DNA of 6,372 nt from NCBI GenBank assembly GCA_016936035.1, contig JAFGPU010000026.1, positions 1-6,372 of the forward strand, given 5' to 3'. This document shows, in pieces, positions 5,221 to 6,372 of the stretch. Both the position numbers and the translations under genes were made by a program. The DNA is from Acidimicrobiales bacterium (GTDB taxonomy: Bacteria > Actinomycetota > Acidimicrobiia > Acidimicrobiales > VFJN01). The notes under the pieces are model-generated. The model ran no database searches and was not told the DNA's origin. It saw only the letters and a list, made by a program, of their open reading frames with translations. The stretch's first letter is position 1, and each line of letters begins with the position of its first letter.

Positions 5221-6372
5221 TCAGCGGCCGAGGAGCCCGCGCTCGAAGATGTGGGCCGCCGCGTCGATCGCGGCCGCGGCGCCGTCCTGGGCCCCGAACG
5301 TGCCGAGCAGCGCCACGGCCACGACGGCCTCGGAGTCGACGTCTCCGAACCCTCGAGCCCCGAGGAAGCGGGCCATGCGGCGCCGGCCCCAGTCGAGCGC
5401 GGCAGCCGAGTCCCTCTCGAACGAGGCGCCCTCCGGCGAGGAGTCGGCCCACACGCGGATCATCGCCGCCTCGCCGGCCTGGGTGGCGTGGTAGCGCCGG
5501 AGCCATCGCCGGACGGCGGCCGTGCGGGCGGCGCCGTCGGGGGTGGCGGCGGGGAAGTCGGCCAGCGTGGTCGACACCGTGCGGATCGCCTGCAGGGCGA
5601 GGACCTGGGCGAGGCCGTCCTTGCTCTCGAAGTAGCGGTAGAACGCGCCCTTGGACAGCCCGGCGGTGGCGGCGACGTCGGTGATGCGCGTGTCGTGGTA
5701 GCCGCGCGCCACGAACAGCGTGCGTCCGGCGTCCATCAGAGCCTGCAGGGTGCGCCGGCCACCGGGGGTCAGGTGCCGCGCCGCGCCGTCGTCGTCCAGC
5801 GCCTCGCGCACGGCGGGGCTGAACTCGATGGTCGGCGGCGGCCGGCGGGCGGGTGGGTGCACGTTGACGGCCTGGAGCCCGTACAACGTGCGGTGCACGA
5901 CGTCGGCGACGGCGTCCTCGATGCGGTCGGGCGGGGCGGCCCCCGGGGCGGCCGCCCGCAGGATGCCGGCGATGTCGAAGGTCCGCGGCACGCATCCGAG
6001 CAGCAGCGCGATGACGGGGTCGAGCTGGCGCGGCGGCAGGGTGGTGGCTGTCAGCCGGGATCGGAAGGCGGCGACGTGGCGCTCGGCCGTGCGTGCGGAG
6101 CCGCCCGCCACCGCAGCATCGCTCTCGGCCGCCGCCTGGAAGACCTGGAAGACCGGCTCGTAGCGCTCGTAGACCTCGGCGTAGCGGGCGACCCACGCCC
6201 GGATGGCCCGCCGGCCGTCGGCATCGGGGGTGACCAGCCCCAGCGCCTCGGTCGAGGCGCTGAGCTGGCGGGCGACCTGCCCGGCGAGGTGGCGGAACAC
6301 GTCCTCCTTGCCGGAGAAGTACTGGTAGAAGGACGCCCGGGAGCATCCGGCGAGCTCGGTGATCCGGGCGAC
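5221..6372 (-). CDS. Tandem (double) TetR-family transcriptional regulator, Mce3R-like layout, 5' end outside window
   Basis: DNA-binding regulator with two TetR units in one chain; 383 residues are visible and the start lies beyond position 6372. The first visible residues are already inside a TetR helix-turn-helix (ITELAGCSRASFYQYFSGKED, ends near 6301). A helical ligand-binding region follows at about 25-190, including AIRAWVARYAEVYERYEPVFQVF. A second complete TetR helix-turn-helix then lies at visible residues about 205-254 (nt 5611-5760), with TLFVARGYHDTRITDVA and AGLSKGAFYRYFESKDGL, followed by a second ligand-binding region to the stop. The two helix-turn-helix regions share AG-x-S-x3-FY-x-YF-x2-K. 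No frameshift or stop lies between halves, so this is one protein; allowing roughly 30 missing residues, total length would be near 415, like mycobacterial Mce3R (about 406), which has two TetR units. Ligand unknown. It lies 91 nt upstream of the minus-strand SDR and probably regulates this locus or a divergent gene to the right. Confidence 0.93.
   Translation of the reverse strand, partial: VARITELAGCSRASFYQYFSGKEDVFRHLAGQVARQLSASTEALGLVTPDADGRRAIRAWVARYAEVYERYEPVFQVFQAAAESDAAVAGGSARTAERHVAAFRSRLTATTLPPRQLDPVIALLLGCVPRTFDIAGILRAAAPGAAPPDRIEDAVADVVHRTLYGLQAVNVHPPARRPPPTIEFSPAVREALDDDGAARHLTPGGRRTLQALMDAGRTLFVARGYHDTRITDVAATAGLSKGAFYRYFESKDGLAQVLALQAIRTVSTTLADFPAATPDGAARTAAVRRWLRRYHATQAGEAAMIRVWADSSPEGASFERDSAAALDWGRRRMARFLGARGFGDVDSEAVVAVALLGTFGAQDGAAAAIDAAAHIFERGLLGR

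Noticed and set aside
5165..6346. 393-residue minus-strand frame overlapping the TetR gene
   Set aside because: It is the neighbouring frame of the double TetR gene, Arg/Pro-rich and without TetR motifs. The frame ending at 5221 carries both helix-turn-helix regions.

Overview
The window reads as part of a high-GC actinobacterial chromosome. Third codon positions are overwhelmingly G or C, GTG starts are common, genes are packed with 1-4 nt junctions, and long spurious antisense frames are open. The branched-chain amino acid type ABC transporter with fused subunits, next to SDR oxidoreductases and a tandem TetR regulator, would fit Acidimicrobiia or a mycobacteria-related lineage. That placement is inference from gene style, not from a marker gene.

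Layout. Positions 2-4390 on the plus strand hold a tight run of three genes: a 927-residue fusion of two permease domains (LivH-like, LivM-like) and one ATPase domain (LivG-like); a separate LivF-like ATPase joined by an ATGA overlap; and a 281-residue NAD-type short-chain dehydrogenase starting 1 nt after livF. On the minus strand, from right to left, come a double-TetR regulator (its first codons lie beyond the right edge), a 91-nt gap with a possible promoter and an imperfect tandem direct repeat, and a second SDR of 249 residues with an NADP-type fold. The two SDR genes converge and their 3' ends overlap by 11 nt. No RNA genes, insertion sequences, CRISPR arrays or phage genes are visible.

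How it may work together. The fusion protein plus LivF supply the complete membrane part of one HAAT-family importer (two permeases, two ATPases). The periplasmic or lipid-anchored binding protein is absent and may lie to the left. Two SDRs with opposite predicted cofactor preference (Asp after strand beta-2 in one, Arg-Arg in the other) beside an importer and a regulator suggest uptake and redox processing of a hydroxylated or keto compound. The plus-strand SDR resembles the 3-alpha-hydroxysteroid dehydrogenase/carbonyl reductase subgroup and the regulator resembles the tandem-TetR layout of Mce3R, so a steroid- or lipid-like substrate is a reasonable but unproven guess. I see no clearly new system. 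The most distinctive items are the single-chain double TetR, the repeated element next to it, and the three-domain transporter fusion.
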